Source: Deltaproteobacteria bacterium (lineage in GTDB: Bacteria > Myxococcota_A > Polyangia > JACPQR01). From it: DNA of 64,000 nucleotides. The stretch covers positions 61,030 to 125,029 of the forward strand of contig JACPQR010000143.1 in the NCBI GenBank assembly GCA_016190375.1. The letters are read 5' to 3'. The stretch's first letter is position 1; each line of letters opens with the position of its first letter. Positions 42,968 through 52,064 of this stretch are shown piece after piece. The notes beneath the pieces were generated by a model. That model ran no database searches, had not been told where the DNA came from, and was given only the letters and a program-made list of their open reading frames with translations. The position numbers and the translations under genes are program-made.

Positions 42968-45900
42968 GCCACCTGGAGTTCCATGCTGCAAGCAGCTCCC
43001 GGCTCTCGGGGGTGCCCGGCAAGCCCGAGTCGCGGGCCAGCGCGAGGAGGCGAGCGTGGGCGGGGACTGCCTCGAGGAAGCTGCGGCGGACGTCGGGATC
43101 GGAGATCCGGCCAGCGCGGTCCATGAGCGATTCGAGGCCCCTCGCCAGCGCGCCCTCCATGCCCGAGTCGTGGGCGGCGAGGAACAGGTCTGCTTCGAGC
43201 TCGCCGATTCCGCCGGCCGCGTCGCGGAGAGCCAGCGCCCGCACGGCTTCATCGCGCGCCTCCGCTCGCCGGCCGAGGGCCGAGAGGATGGCCGCACTGA
43301 GCGCGCCGAGCTCGCACGCCAGGGCTCCCTTGGCGACCTCGGTCCGGTGGAGCACGTCGCTCAAGACGTCCCACGCCTCGGCAACCCGGCCCGCCTCGAA
43401 GAGGATCTGCGCCCGGTACCAGGAGGCGTAGGCCCCGAGCCTGGTGTGGTCGGTCGCGGCCGCGAGCTCGAACGAGGCGATCTCGGCCGCGAGCCCCGCT
43501 TCCACGTCGCCTGCCCGGGCATACGCGAGCCCCAGGTTGTGCAGCGCGAACCCCTCGCCGACGCGGTTGCCCGCGGCCCGGGACAGGTCGCGCGACCTCT
43601 CGAGCTCGGAGATCGCGTCGGCGTAGCGCCCGACGAGCAGGGAGCAGTATCCGATCGCCATCCGGGCCAGCGTGGCGTTCCTCGGATCGCCGGCGTCCTC
43701 GTACAGGAGCAGGACCTCATGGTGCAGTGGCATGGCCGCGCCCACGTCACCCAGCGTTCCGTGGCAGAAGGAAAGCGCCAGGAGCGCACGAGCACGGCCG
43801 ACGACGTCGTCCGCCCCCGTGGCCAGCTCGAGCGCCCTCCGCGCGGGCGCGAACCCCTCGACCGGACGTCCCGCGTGGGCCTTCGCGAAGGCGTCCTCGA
43901 CCAGGAGAGCCACGGAGTCCGGCTCCAGCAGCAGGCCCGCCTCGACTGCCTGCGACGCCTCGGCGTAGCGGGCGCGCTGCTGGAGGTATCGGGCTCTGCG
44001 CTCGTGAACCAGGATCTCCTGGGCCCGCGACGACGCGAGCGACGCCAGCGCCTCGAGCTCGCATGCCTCCTCGTCGCCTCTCCCGAGGAAGTAGAGCACC
44101 TCGGCCCGCATCGCGCGGAGGCCAAAGGCCTCGTCACGAACGATCGGCTGCGCGAGCGCGCGCCCCGATGCCTCGAGCGCGAGCAGCGCGTCGCCCTCGC
44201 GAAACGCCCCCTCGACCGCGCGCAGCAAGTGGGGCAGGGCGCCCGCCGCTTCCCCGCCCTGCTCCAGGTGGCGAGCCACCTCCATGGGTGGGGCATCGGG
44301 ACGGTCGGCGAGCCACTGGCCTGCGGCACGGTGCAGATTCACCCGCTGCTCCTCGGTCAGCGACTCGTACGCGACCTCCTGCACCAGCGCGTGCCGGAAA
44401 CGCCACTCGCTCACCCCCGCGAGACGGCCCCGAGGCTCGAGCGCCACGAGCTCCCGTCTCTGCAGCCGCAGGAGGAGCGAGAGCGGCTCGCCCTCGCCCA
44501 TGGCGGCAAGCGCCTCCATCCAGAACCGTCTGCCGAGGACCGAGGCCCGTCTGAGCAGGTCCTTCTGCCGGCGGGGGAGCGCATCGAGCCGCGCCTGGAC
44601 GGTGCCTTCGACGGACGTCGGCAGCTCGCGCGGGTCTCGCCCCTGTCGCAGGGCGACCGCGAGCTCCTCCGCGAAGAAGGGGTTGCCCGCCGCACGCTCG
44701 TGGATTCGATCCGCGCTCGAGTCCTCGCCGATGACGGCCCGCACGATTGCCCTGGTCGCCTGGCGGGACAGCCCCGGGAGGACGATCCTGCGCATCTCCT
44801 GGAGCTGGGCCACGAGCTCCGGTCGCGCCGTGCCGATCGCGAAGAAGGGTCGCTGCTCCAGACGGCGAAGGAGAACCTCGACGAGCTCGATGCTCGGCGA
44901 GTCCGCCCAGTGCACGTCCTCGACGGCGAGGACGACGGCCGCGTGTCGCGAGGTCAGATCCTCCACGAGGTCGCCCAGCGCCATCACGACGCGATCGTGC
45001 ATCACGCCCGGGTCGGAGCGCGCCGTGCGCAGGTGGGGAGTCTCGGGGAAGGTCGCGCCCAGGATCTCGCCGACGAACTCGGCGCAGGGGCGAGAAGGAC
45101 AGCGCTCCAGGAGCGTCTGTCGCGCGCGGTCGGGAGCCGTGCCTTCCGGAAGCTCGAGGAAGAGGCGGAGGGCGCCGGCGATCGCATGCCAGCCTTGCAC
45201 GGTGCGGTGCCGTTCGCCGCGGGCGACGAGGTACAGGATCGGCTCCGCCATCTCCTCGAGCCGCACGTGAAGCTCGTGGAGGAGCCTGCTCTTTCCGATC
45301 CCGGCGGGACCCACGAGGAGGATCCCCGCGGATTGTGGACCCTCGACGACCTGCCGGAGCGTCGAGAGCAGGATCGACAGCTCGCCCTCGCGGTCCACCA
45401 GCGGAGTGTCGGCGCCGCCGAGCCCGCGCACGCCGGCAACCGCCCGACCCGGGCGAGCCGCGACGACTCGGTCGCGCTCGAGGTCGAAGCCACCACGGAT
45501 GCGCCGGCGGGTCTCATCGTCCGTCCCGACGCCCTCGGGTGACAGAGCTGCCCTGGCCGCCTCGACGACCGCGCCCGCGACCTCGCCGGGGCGCGCGCGG
45601 ACGCCTCGGCCGGTGGCGACGCCGATCCGAGCCGCCGCCGATGCCGCACGGACCTGCAAGCCCGCGCGCACGGCGCGCTCCGCCTCGTCGCCTTGCCACG
45701 CCTGTCCCCCGAACACGCCGGCCGCGCGCCGTCCCGGCAAGGCCGAGGGCACGCCGCGGTGCGCGCGCACGGCCCCTTCGAACGCGCCGAGATCGCCGAC
45801 GTCCTCGACGAAGAGCACGGAGAGGATCCGGACCTCCTCCCATAGCGTGAGGATCCCCGACGTCTCGCCGCTCCTCTCGGCCCGGATCGTGGGAGCCGAC

Positions 45901-46721
45901 GCCGTGCGACCTTCCGACTCGAGCCCGCCGGCCAGCGCCTCGCGGAGCTCGCCCATCGACTGCCAGCGAGCGGATCGGTCCTTCTGGAGCGCCCGCAGGA
46001 TGATCTCCCGCAGCCAGCGCGGCACGGACGCGGGAAGCTCGTCTGGTTCGTCCGTGACGACCCGCACGAGCTCGGCCATGACGGACGACGCGGCGAAGGG
46101 CGTCCTGCCCGAGGCCGCGTGGTACAGCGTCGCGCCCAGCCCCCACACGTCCGTTCGAGGATCCTCGTCGCGCCTTCCCTGCACCTGCTCGACGGCCATG
46201 TAGCCCGGCGTCCCGAGGATCGTGCTGGCCGCGGTCAACCGCGTCGCCTCGGCGTCGGCGATCGACACGGCCAGCCCGAAATCCAGCAGGCGGACCGTGC
46301 CGTCCACGCACTCGAAGACGTTCGCGGGCTTGACGTCGCGATGAACTATCCCCGCCGCGTGCGCGGCCGCGAGACCCTCGGCCGCGGCGGATCCGATCCG
46401 GACGGCCTCGTCCGCGGCCAGCGGCCCGCGAGCGAGCCGCGCGCCCAGGTCCTCTCCTTCGAGCAGCTCCATCGCGAGCCACAGATCCCCCTCCGGCGTC
46501 TCGCCGAGATCCAGCACTCGCACGACGTTCGGATGACGCAGCGCCGCCGCCGCCTCGGCCTCGCGCCGGAACCGCTCGCGCGCGAGCCCCGCGCACGCAT
46601 GGGCAGCCAAGATCTTGAGCGCGACCGGGTCGCCGCCAGAGCGTGGCGTCGCGCGGTGGACGACGCCCATGCCACCGGAGCCCAGGACCTTTTCCAGCCT
46701 GTAGCCTCCGAGCTCGCGCAC
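42963..46721 (-). CDS. Multidomain Ser/Thr kinase: kinase + cyclase-like + AAA ATPase + TPR
   Basis: This is a 1252-aa soluble protein. The kinase is at 1-270, with LGSGGMGVVHRA, VALKI, HRDVKPANV, LLDFGLA and GTPGYMAVEQ; all key residues are present. Residues 285-440 look like a degenerate class III nucleotidyl-cyclase domain (VRILSVLFVEDV, QGDEAERAVRAGLQV, ARIGVATGRG) without metal Asp pairs. The AAA/STAND ATPase has Walker A LLVGPAGIGKSRLLHEL near 470 and Walker B VVLAVEDVHWAD. About 450 residues of TPRs end the protein. It resembles PknK-like sensors that weigh peptide or metabolite signals. A minus-strand TAGACT precedes GTG 46721 by six bases. Confidence 0.9.
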   Translation of the reverse strand: MRELGGYRLEKVLGSGGMGVVHRATPRSGGDPVALKILAAHACAGLARERFRREAEAAAALRHPNVVRVLDLGETPEGDLWLAMELLEGEDLGARLARGPLAADEAVRIGSAAAEGLAAAHAAGIVHRDVKPANVFECVDGTVRLLDFGLAVSIADAEATRLTAASTILGTPGYMAVEQVQGRRDEDPRTDVWGLGATLYHAASGRTPFAASSVMAELVRVVTDEPDELPASVPRWLREIILRALQKDRSARWQSMGELREALAGGLESEGRTASAPTIRAERSGETSGILTLWEEVRILSVLFVEDVGDLGAFEGAVRAHRGVPSALPGRRAAGVFGGQAWQGDEAERAVRAGLQVRAASAAARIGVATGRGVRARPGEVAGAVVEAARAALSPEGVGTDDETRRRIRGGFDLERDRVVAARPGRAVAGVRGLGGADTPLVDREGELSILLSTLRQVVEGPQSAGILLVGPAGIGKSRLLHELHVRLEEMAEPILYLVARGERHRTVQGWHAIAGALRLFLELPEGTAPDRARQTLLERCPSRPCAEFVGEILGATFPETPHLRTARSDPGVMHDRVVMALGDLVEDLTSRHAAVVLAVEDVHWADSPSIELVEVLLRRLEQRPFFAIGTARPELVAQLQEMRRIVLPGLSRQATRAIVRAVIGEDSSADRIHERAAGNPFFAEELAVALRQGRDPRELPTSVEGTVQARLDALPRRQKDLLRRASVLGRRFWMEALAAMGEGEPLSLLLRLQRRELVALEPRGRLAGVSEWRFRHALVQEVAYESLTEEQRVNLHRAAGQWLADRPDAPPMEVARHLEQGGEAAGALPHLLRAVEGAFREGDALLALEASGRALAQPIVRDEAFGLRAMRAEVLYFLGRGDEEACELEALASLASSRAQEILVHERRARYLQQRARYAEASQAVEAGLLLEPDSVALLVEDAFAKAHAGRPVEGFAPARRALELATGADDVVGRARALLALSFCHGTLGDVGAAMPLHHEVLLLYEDAGDPRNATLARMAIGYCSLLVGRYADAISELERSRDLSRAAGNRVGEGFALHNLGLAYARAGDVEAGLAAEIASFELAAATDHTRLGAYASWYRAQILFEAGRVAEAWDVLSDVLHRTEVAKGALACELGALSAAILSALGRRAEARDEAVRALALRDAAGGIGELEADLFLAAHDSGMEGALARGLESLMDRAGRISDPDVRRSFLEAVPAHARLLALARDSGLPGTPESRELLAAWNSRWP

Positions 46722-46727
46722 CAGCGC

Positions 46728-46733
46728 AGTCTA
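46728..46733 (-). promoter_or_regulatory. -10 TAGACT, leaderless start at GTG 46721
   Basis: On the minus strand TAGACT is followed by six bases (gcgctg) and the GTG start, so the kinase message begins at the start codon. Confidence 0.6.
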
Positions 46734-46798
46734 CCAGGGGAACGCCGGCGCGCGCTGCTGTCGGTCCGTGGTACCCTGACCCGGCAAACGGGTTGTCG

Positions 46799-48259
46799 AT
46801 GAGGGAGACCTTCGGCCCCTACGAGATCGTGCGGCGCTTGGGGCACGGAGGGATGGCGGAGACCTTCCTCGCCGTTCGCCGTGGGCCCGGCGACTTCGAG
46901 CAGCGGGTGTGCCTGAAGCGCGTGCTGCCAGACTTCTGCGGCGACCACGCGTTCGAGAGCATGTTCCTCGACGAGGCGAGGATCGGCGCTTCGCTGCGGC
47001 ACTCGGGCATCGTCGGCGTCATCGACTTCGGCGACGTCGACGGCCGCCTCTACATGGCGCTCGAGCTCGTCGACGGGGTGGACCTGTGCTCGATACTTCG
47101 CGTCTGCCCGGGACACAGGCTCGGCGCGCGGGTCGTGGGCGTCATCGCCTCGGATCTGCTCCACGCGCTGGACTACGCGCACGCGAGGACTCGCGCGGGG
47201 CAGCCCGACGGCGTCGTGCACCGCGACCTGTCTCCGTCGAACGTCCTCGTGAGCTACGCGGGCGAGGTCAAGCTCACCGACTTCGGGATCGCCAGGGCCA
47301 TGGGCACGAGCGGCGCGACGGCGACCAGCTCGGTCAAGGGCAAGATCCCCTACCTCTCGCCGGAGCAGGCGCGCGCGGAGGTCGTCGACGGGCGCAGCGA
47401 CCTCTTCTCCCTCGGCGTCGTCCTCTTCGAGGCGCTGTCCGGGGCGCGGCCCTTCGACGGCGCCACGATGAGCGAGACGATGGGACGGCTCCTGAGCGAC
47501 GTCCGCAGGCCCATCGCGCACGTGGCCCCCGAGACGCCCGTTCCTCTGGCGGCAGTCGTCGAGCGCCTCCTCGCCCATGCGCCGTCGGACCGCTTCGCGA
47601 CCGCGACCGAGGCCCTGGAGGCGCTGGCCGCCGCGGGGCTGCACGCCGTCGCGCGGCGTGACGTCGGAGCGCTCGCCAGCCGCGTGCGGCCGAAGCAGAC
47701 CGTCCCCGGCCAGCTCGACGGTGCGGCCGAGCTGACCGGCGCACCGCCCGGCCAGCCCGCGCAGCAGATCGAACGAGCCTCGCTTCGCGACCGTCTCCTG
47801 ACCGCCGGCGGCATCTTCTTGCTTTGCCTGACCGCGTTCCTCGCATATGTCGCGATTGCGTACCCGCCGGACCGGTCCCCGACGCCGCCGATTGCCGCTC
47901 CCCCGGTCCTGTTTCCCGCGCCCGGCCCGGTCGCGCTCCCGGCGCCGCTCGCACCGGCGATCGCTCCGGTGGAGGCTCCGCCGCCGGGCGCGAGCGATGC
48001 AGGCTCGCCGCCGCCGGGCGCCGACGCATCGGCTCGCCGCCCGGTGGGCGAGCGGGCGCGGCGGTCCGTGCTTCAGGCGACCGTCGTGCCATGGGGCCGG
48101 CTGTGGATCGACGGGCGGCCGCTGGAGCGTGGCAGCGCGCGCCTCGAGCTGGCGCCGGGCCGTCACGTCGTGGGAGCCGGGCACGCGCGGCCGACCGTCA
48201 CACAGGTCGTCGAGCTCGCCCCGGGAGAGCGCAGGTCCATCGTCCTCCGTCTGCGTTGA
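46799..48259 (+). CDS. Membrane Ser/Thr protein kinase with PEGA-like tail
   Basis: This is a 486-aa protein. The kinase domain at about 5-280 has LGHGGMAETFLA, VCLKRV, HRDLSPSNVLV (a form common in myxobacterial kinases), LTDFGIA and IPYLSPEQARAE. All catalytic residues are present. A membrane helix (GGIFLLCLTAFLAYVAIAY) follows near 345-365. The outside part is Pro-rich, with a final PEGA-like strand unit (VPWGRLWIDGRPLERGSARL, then ELAPGRHVVGAGH). It would relay a signal through the membrane. ATG 46799 is preferred; TTG 46793 is in frame. Two PEGA-containing genes follow directly, so they likely work together. Confidence 0.9.
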   Translation: MRETFGPYEIVRRLGHGGMAETFLAVRRGPGDFEQRVCLKRVLPDFCGDHAFESMFLDEARIGASLRHSGIVGVIDFGDVDGRLYMALELVDGVDLCSILRVCPGHRLGARVVGVIASDLLHALDYAHARTRAGQPDGVVHRDLSPSNVLVSYAGEVKLTDFGIARAMGTSGATATSSVKGKIPYLSPEQARAEVVDGRSDLFSLGVVLFEALSGARPFDGATMSETMGRLLSDVRRPIAHVAPETPVPLAAVVERLLAHAPSDRFATATEALEALAAAGLHAVARRDVGALASRVRPKQTVPGQLDGAAELTGAPPGQPAQQIERASLRDRLLTAGGIFLLCLTAFLAYVAIAYPPDRSPTPPIAAPPVLFPAPGPVALPAPLAPAIAPVEAPPPGASDAGSPPPGADASARRPVGERARRSVLQATVVPWGRLWIDGRPLERGSARLELAPGRHVVGAGHARPTVTQVVELAPGERRSIVLRLR

Positions 48260-48261
48260 GG

Positions 48262-48267
48262 TATGCT
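48262..48267 (+). promoter_or_regulatory. -10 TATGCT, leaderless start at GTG 48275
   Basis: TATGCT ends seven bases before GTG 48275. The upstream ATG 48263 is part of this hexamer, so GTG 48275 is the likely start. Confidence 0.6.
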
Positions 48268-48274
48268 GCCGGGC

Positions 48275-49945
48275 GTGCGCGCCGCCCTGCTCGCCGGGCT
48301 GTTGACGCTGCCGTCCTCGAGCCTGGGACAGGCGCCGCGGCAGTGGGTCGTCGTGCTCTCCTCGGGCGGACCGCGCGCAGGCGACTGGGGCGGGGCGGTC
48401 GAGTCGGCCGTCCGGGCGCTCGCGGGCGGCGGCGTCGCGGTGCTGTCCGCCGCCGAGTCGCGCAGCCTGTTCCTGGAGCGAGCCAGCTCCGAGGCGGCGC
48501 CGATCGACCGATCGGCGGTCAACGAGATCGCGCGGGTGGTCGACTCGCTCACGCTCAACGCCGCGATGCGGCGGCAGCGCGCCGCGCTGCGCGACATGCA
48601 GGAACTGGAGCTCCTGATCGGTCCGGGCTACGAATCACTCAACCGGGAGGCCCAGACGGCTCGGCTCATCCAGAACGGCTGCCTGCAGTTCGTGCGATCG
48701 CTGCTCGAGGCGGGCGATCGGGCGAGGGCGCGCGAGCAGGCCATGCGTTGCTTGAACCTCGTCCCGGACATCGAGCCCGATCCGGAGGAGCACCCGCCGC
48801 CGGTGATCGGGTTTCTCGCGGAGGTCCGGGCAGAGCTTCGCGTCACGGCGCGTGCATCGCTGCGGATCGAGAGCGACACGGCTGGCTGCACGGTCTACCT
48901 CAACGGGCGCCGGCAGGGCCGCACGCCGCTCGACCTGCCCGCGCTCGTGGCCGGCGAGTACAGGGTGCAGGTCGAGTGCGAGGGCGATGAGCCAGGTCGG
49001 GTCCACAGGCGCGTCCTGGGCGCCGAGCAGGCGCGGATCTACGTCGACACGCGGCTCGACCACGCGCTCGCCACCTCGAGCGTGCTGTCGCTGCGCTACC
49101 CGGACCGGGATCACGAGGAGACGAACCGACTCGGCGACGTGCGGCAGATCTCGCGGACGCTCGGAGCGGCGACCGCGGTGGCCCTCACGCCGATGGATGG
49201 CCAGCGGGCTCGCCTCGACCGCATCGACGTGGAGACGGGAGCGGTCGTCGCGTCCGTCATCGCGAGTGTCGAGCCGGACCTGAGCTTCGTCAGAGGGCAG
49301 GTCGGCCGCGCCGTCGAGGCGCTCGTGGCCGGTCGTTCCGTCGACGTCTCCGCGACGCCGCCGGCGCCGATCGAGACGTGGACGCCGCCAATCGGGCCAG
49401 CGGCGTCGATCGCTTTGCCGGCTCCGAGCCCGGCCGAGCGGATGCCGGCCGCGCCTCCGGCAAGCGAGCAGGAGGACGCCCCGAGGCCGAGCGCCGCCGG
49501 TTGGATCCTCGGGATCGGTGGAGTCGCGACGCTCGGAGCAGGCTGGGTTCTGTACCAGCCCGTCTACGCTCCCGTGTCTGCCACGATCGCCGTCGGTGTC
49601 GCGGGCGGCGTGCTGGCGACGCTGTCCTTGCCGTTCCTCTTGCCCCGCTCGCGCGCCTGGGTGCCGATCTGGTCCTGGATCGCCGGCGTCGGCGGCGTGG
49701 GGCTCGCCGCCCTGGGCGCGTGGGAGCTGCAGTTCGACGGCGCCTGCTCGGTGGAGCTGCGGGACGGCAGATGCTCGATGGTCTGGAGGAGCCGGAATCT
49801 CTCCGCGCTCCTCTTCTCGACGGCCGCGCCGCTCGTCGCGACGCCGATCGTCTACCTCATACGAGGCCCGGAGCCGGACCGGGCTTCGCTGTCACTCGAC
49901 ATCGGCCGCGGCCACGCCGCGCTCGCCGCAACCGGGAGGTTCTGA
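48275..49945 (+). CDS. Exported PEGA-domain membrane protein
   Basis: This 556-aa protein begins VRAALLAGLLTLPSSSLGQ, a clean signal peptide given by the GTG start. A Rossmann-like or caspase-like stretch (WVVVLSSGGPRAGDW, then VESAVRALAGGGVAVLSAAE) leads to a helical part. The PEGA unit is ASLRIESDTAGCTVYLNGRR followed by QGRTPLDLPALVAGEYRVQV, near residues 190-240. The C-terminal part has three or four membrane helices (GWILGIGGVATLGAGWVLYQ, VSATIAVGVAGGVLATLSLP). PEGA units are found in surface proteins and partners of kinases. It sits in an operon with another PEGA protein starting at the next base. Confidence 0.75.
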   Translation: MRAALLAGLLTLPSSSLGQAPRQWVVVLSSGGPRAGDWGGAVESAVRALAGGGVAVLSAAESRSLFLERASSEAAPIDRSAVNEIARVVDSLTLNAAMRRQRAALRDMQELELLIGPGYESLNREAQTARLIQNGCLQFVRSLLEAGDRARAREQAMRCLNLVPDIEPDPEEHPPPVIGFLAEVRAELRVTARASLRIESDTAGCTVYLNGRRQGRTPLDLPALVAGEYRVQVECEGDEPGRVHRRVLGAEQARIYVDTRLDHALATSSVLSLRYPDRDHEETNRLGDVRQISRTLGAATAVALTPMDGQRARLDRIDVETGAVVASVIASVEPDLSFVRGQVGRAVEALVAGRSVDVSATPPAPIETWTPPIGPAASIALPAPSPAERMPAAPPASEQEDAPRPSAAGWILGIGGVATLGAGWVLYQPVYAPVSATIAVGVAGGVLATLSLPFLLPRSRAWVPIWSWIAGVGGVGLAALGAWELQFDGACSVELRDGRCSMVWRSRNLSALLFSTAAPLVATPIVYLIRGPEPDRASLSLDIGRGHAALAATGRF

Positions 49946-50983
49946 ATGCCCGCCCGCAGGATGCCAGCGCTCCTGATGACGTCCCTCCTCGCGGCCGCAG
50001 GCGATGCGTGGGCCGACCGCGCCGCCGTGATCGTGCAGGGCGGCGACTCCCACTTCCCCGCGGCCGTCCGGAACGACGCGATTGCCGCCGTCGGCGGCGC
50101 ACTGAGCCAGGAGGGGTTCGACGTGATGCCCGCCACCGAGGCCGCGCGGCGTCTCGCGGGAACGCGTTGTACAGGGCCGGACTGCGCGGAGCGCGCGCGG
50201 CAGCGGCTCGGGGTCGACCTCGTCGCGACGGTCGCGCTCTGGGCGGCAGGCGCGGACCGAAACGTCCCGGCCAACGTGCTCGTGAGCCTGGTCGTCCCGA
50301 ACGCCCCGCCGTTCCGCGGCCAGTCGGAGGTCGGCGCCGGCGAGCTCCGCGCAGCGCTCGTGGTCGCTCTTGCGATGGCCCGCTCCCGTCAAGCCATGGG
50401 CCCCGGTCCCTGGCTCCGCGTCGAAGGGGATCCCCGCGGCGCCGTCGTGGTCGTCGACGGGACCGACCGAGGCGTCCTCCCCTTCGAGGGCCGGATCGAC
50501 CCCGGCACGCGCTCGGTGGTCGTTCGCCTCACGGGCTACCGGACCGAGGAGCACCGCGTCGTGATCCCGGCCGAGGCGGAGGATCCCGTCGTCCTCGAGG
50601 TCCACCTCTCGCCCTCGCCACCCTCCCCGCCCTCACCGGCCCCGCCGCCGCACCAGCCCCAGCCCACCGAGCCACCGGCGGCCGTCGAGCCCGCCACGAA
50701 CCGCCCCCTCGTGGGCCCCCTCGTCCTTGGCATCGTGGGGCTCGCGGGCGTCGGCCTCGCAGTGGGTGCCCTGCTGGCGGGCGATTGCGAGACCGAGTCG
50801 GCCGGCGGTGAATGTCTCGTCGGTGATCTGCCGAACGAGGCGGCGCTGATCGGCTACGGCCTTGCGGGAATCGGGGCGATGACCGCTGGCCTGCTGTGGC
50901 GCCTGCTCGGCGGCGGCACCGAGAGGTCGGAGCCGACGGTCGTGCTTGCACCAACCTCCGTCTGGCTGCGAGGAGACCTCTGA
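49946..50983 (+). CDS. Exported PEGA-domain protein
   Basis: This 345-aa protein has a signal peptide (LLMTSLLAAAGDAWA). A Rossmann-like first domain (RAAVIVQGGDSHFPAAVRND, then GFDVMPATEAARRLAGTRC, RQRLGVDLVATVALWAAGA) mirrors the first domain of the upstream gene. A PEGA repeat (LRVEGDPRGAVVVVDGTDRG, then VLPFEGRIDPGTRSVVVRLT) lies near 155-215. A Pro-rich linker and two membrane helices (PLVLGIVGLAGVGLAVGALL and ALIGYGLAGIGAMTAGLLWR) end it. It starts at the base after the upstream stop, so the two are co-translated and appear to be paralogues. Envelope sensing with the kinase upstream is inferred. Confidence 0.75.
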   Translation: MPARRMPALLMTSLLAAAGDAWADRAAVIVQGGDSHFPAAVRNDAIAAVGGALSQEGFDVMPATEAARRLAGTRCTGPDCAERARQRLGVDLVATVALWAAGADRNVPANVLVSLVVPNAPPFRGQSEVGAGELRAALVVALAMARSRQAMGPGPWLRVEGDPRGAVVVVDGTDRGVLPFEGRIDPGTRSVVVRLTGYRTEEHRVVIPAEAEDPVVLEVHLSPSPPSPPSPAPPPHQPQPTEPPAAVEPATNRPLVGPLVLGIVGLAGVGLAVGALLAGDCETESAGGECLVGDLPNEAALIGYGLAGIGAMTAGLLWRLLGGGTERSEPTVVLAPTSVWLRGDL

Positions 50984-50984
50984 C

Positions 50985-52064
50985 ATGCCGCACCCTCTCT
51001 TCGCTGCCGTCCTCTGCCTGCTCCTGTCCGCCTGTCTGACCAGGCGCGTCGACGAATGTTCAGGCCCGACCCCTCACCCCGACTGCCCGGCGCGGGACGC
51101 GGGCCAGGACGTAGATGACGCCGCCGGCGAGGGCGAGGGTGAAGGCGAAGGAGAAGGTGAAGGCGAGGGAGAGTGCCCGGAGGCGCCCTGCGACGAGCCG
51201 CTCGTCTGCGACGACGCGGAGTGCGTCGCGTGCCTGGACGACGCGAACGACGCCGCGGCCGATCCCGGCTGCACGGCCGACGAACCCTTCTGCGACGAGC
51301 TTTCGCGCGCCTGCTGGTCCTGCCGCACGGACGACGACTGCCCGGCCGATCCCCTCTTCTTCTGCGACGCGGAGGACCACGCCTGCCGTGGCTGCGAGTC
51401 CGACCAGGAGTGCGAGGATGCGGCCCTGGGCGGCGGCTGCCTCGACACCGGCGAGTGCGTTTCCTGCGACGAGGACGACGATTGCGAGCCCCTGGGCCTG
51501 CACGGCTGCCTCGACAACGAGTGCGTCGCGTGCAACGAGGACGCGGACTGCACGGACGGCGACACGCAGCACGGCTGCGACCCGAGGACGAACACCTGCT
51601 CCCCGAACGACGCGGGCGACGTGAGCCAGTGCCAGCCGTGCGTGTCGGACCTGGACTGCTCGGACGACGGCACGAGCGCCTGCGTGGTGGTGAGCTTCGG
51701 CGACCCTGCGGTGGAGGTGGGGACGTATTGCGCGCTCGGCGGCTGCGACGCCCAGGCCGACCCGGATTTCTGGTGCTCGGGCATGGTCGGCCGGGGCAAC
51801 CGCTGCTTATCCGTTCAGACGCGTAGTTTACAGAATAACGACTTCTGCGCACCAGCCACGACCACCTGCGAGGGGTACTTGGCACACGACGATCCCGGGT
51901 GCGAGGGCCTCCAAGGCGTCTGCAGTCACGACGGAGACGGGGGCGACGCCGATGGTGCCTGCCTCGCTGGCAGATGCAGCTACCCCTGTGACGACAACCA
52001 GGATTGCCCGGGTGGGTACAACTGCGGGAACGACCAAGGCGGCCAATGCGACATCACGAACTGA
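50985..52064 (+). CDS. Cys-rich lipoprotein copy 1 (constant/variable array)
   Basis: This 359-aa lipoprotein has signal LFAAVLCLLLSAC (Cys 17). A short stem leads to eight Gly-Glu dipeptides (about residues 48-63). A Cys-rich constant part follows (ECPEAPCDEPLVCDDAECVA, then CSCRTDDDCPADP-like units), built of Dickkopf-like CxxDxDC modules. After the shared segment ending VEVGTYC the sequence turns private (GGCDAQADPDFWCSG..., ending NCGNDQGGQCDITN). A paralogue follows at once, overlapping by 19 bases. The Cys pattern implies many disulfides and a rigid surface rod. The function is unknown; the tail may define ligand type. Confidence 0.8.
   Translation: MPHPLFAAVLCLLLSACLTRRVDECSGPTPHPDCPARDAGQDVDDAAGEGEGEGEGEGEGEGECPEAPCDEPLVCDDAECVACLDDANDAAADPGCTADEPFCDELSRACWSCRTDDDCPADPLFFCDAEDHACRGCESDQECEDAALGGGCLDTGECVSCDEDDDCEPLGLHGCLDNECVACNEDADCTDGDTQHGCDPRTNTCSPNDAGDVSQCQPCVSDLDCSDDGTSACVVVSFGDPAVEVGTYCALGGCDAQADPDFWCSGMVGRGNRCLSVQTRSLQNNDFCAPATTTCEGYLAHDDPGCEGLQGVCSHDGDGGDADGACLAGRCSYPCDDNQDCPGGYNCGNDQGGQCDITN
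51123..51173 (+). repeat. GGNGAR hexamer array (8 Gly-Glu units)
   Basis: Tandem hexamers coding Gly-Glu are present here in eight units; copy 2 of the gene has eleven (52183-52251). Unit-number change between otherwise near-identical genes is typical of slippage. Confidence 0.8.

Noticed and set aside
42399..45542. 1047-codon open frame on the plus strand
   Set aside because: It is antisense to the VapBC pair and the large kinase. The composition is that of a GC-rich shadow frame with no motif.
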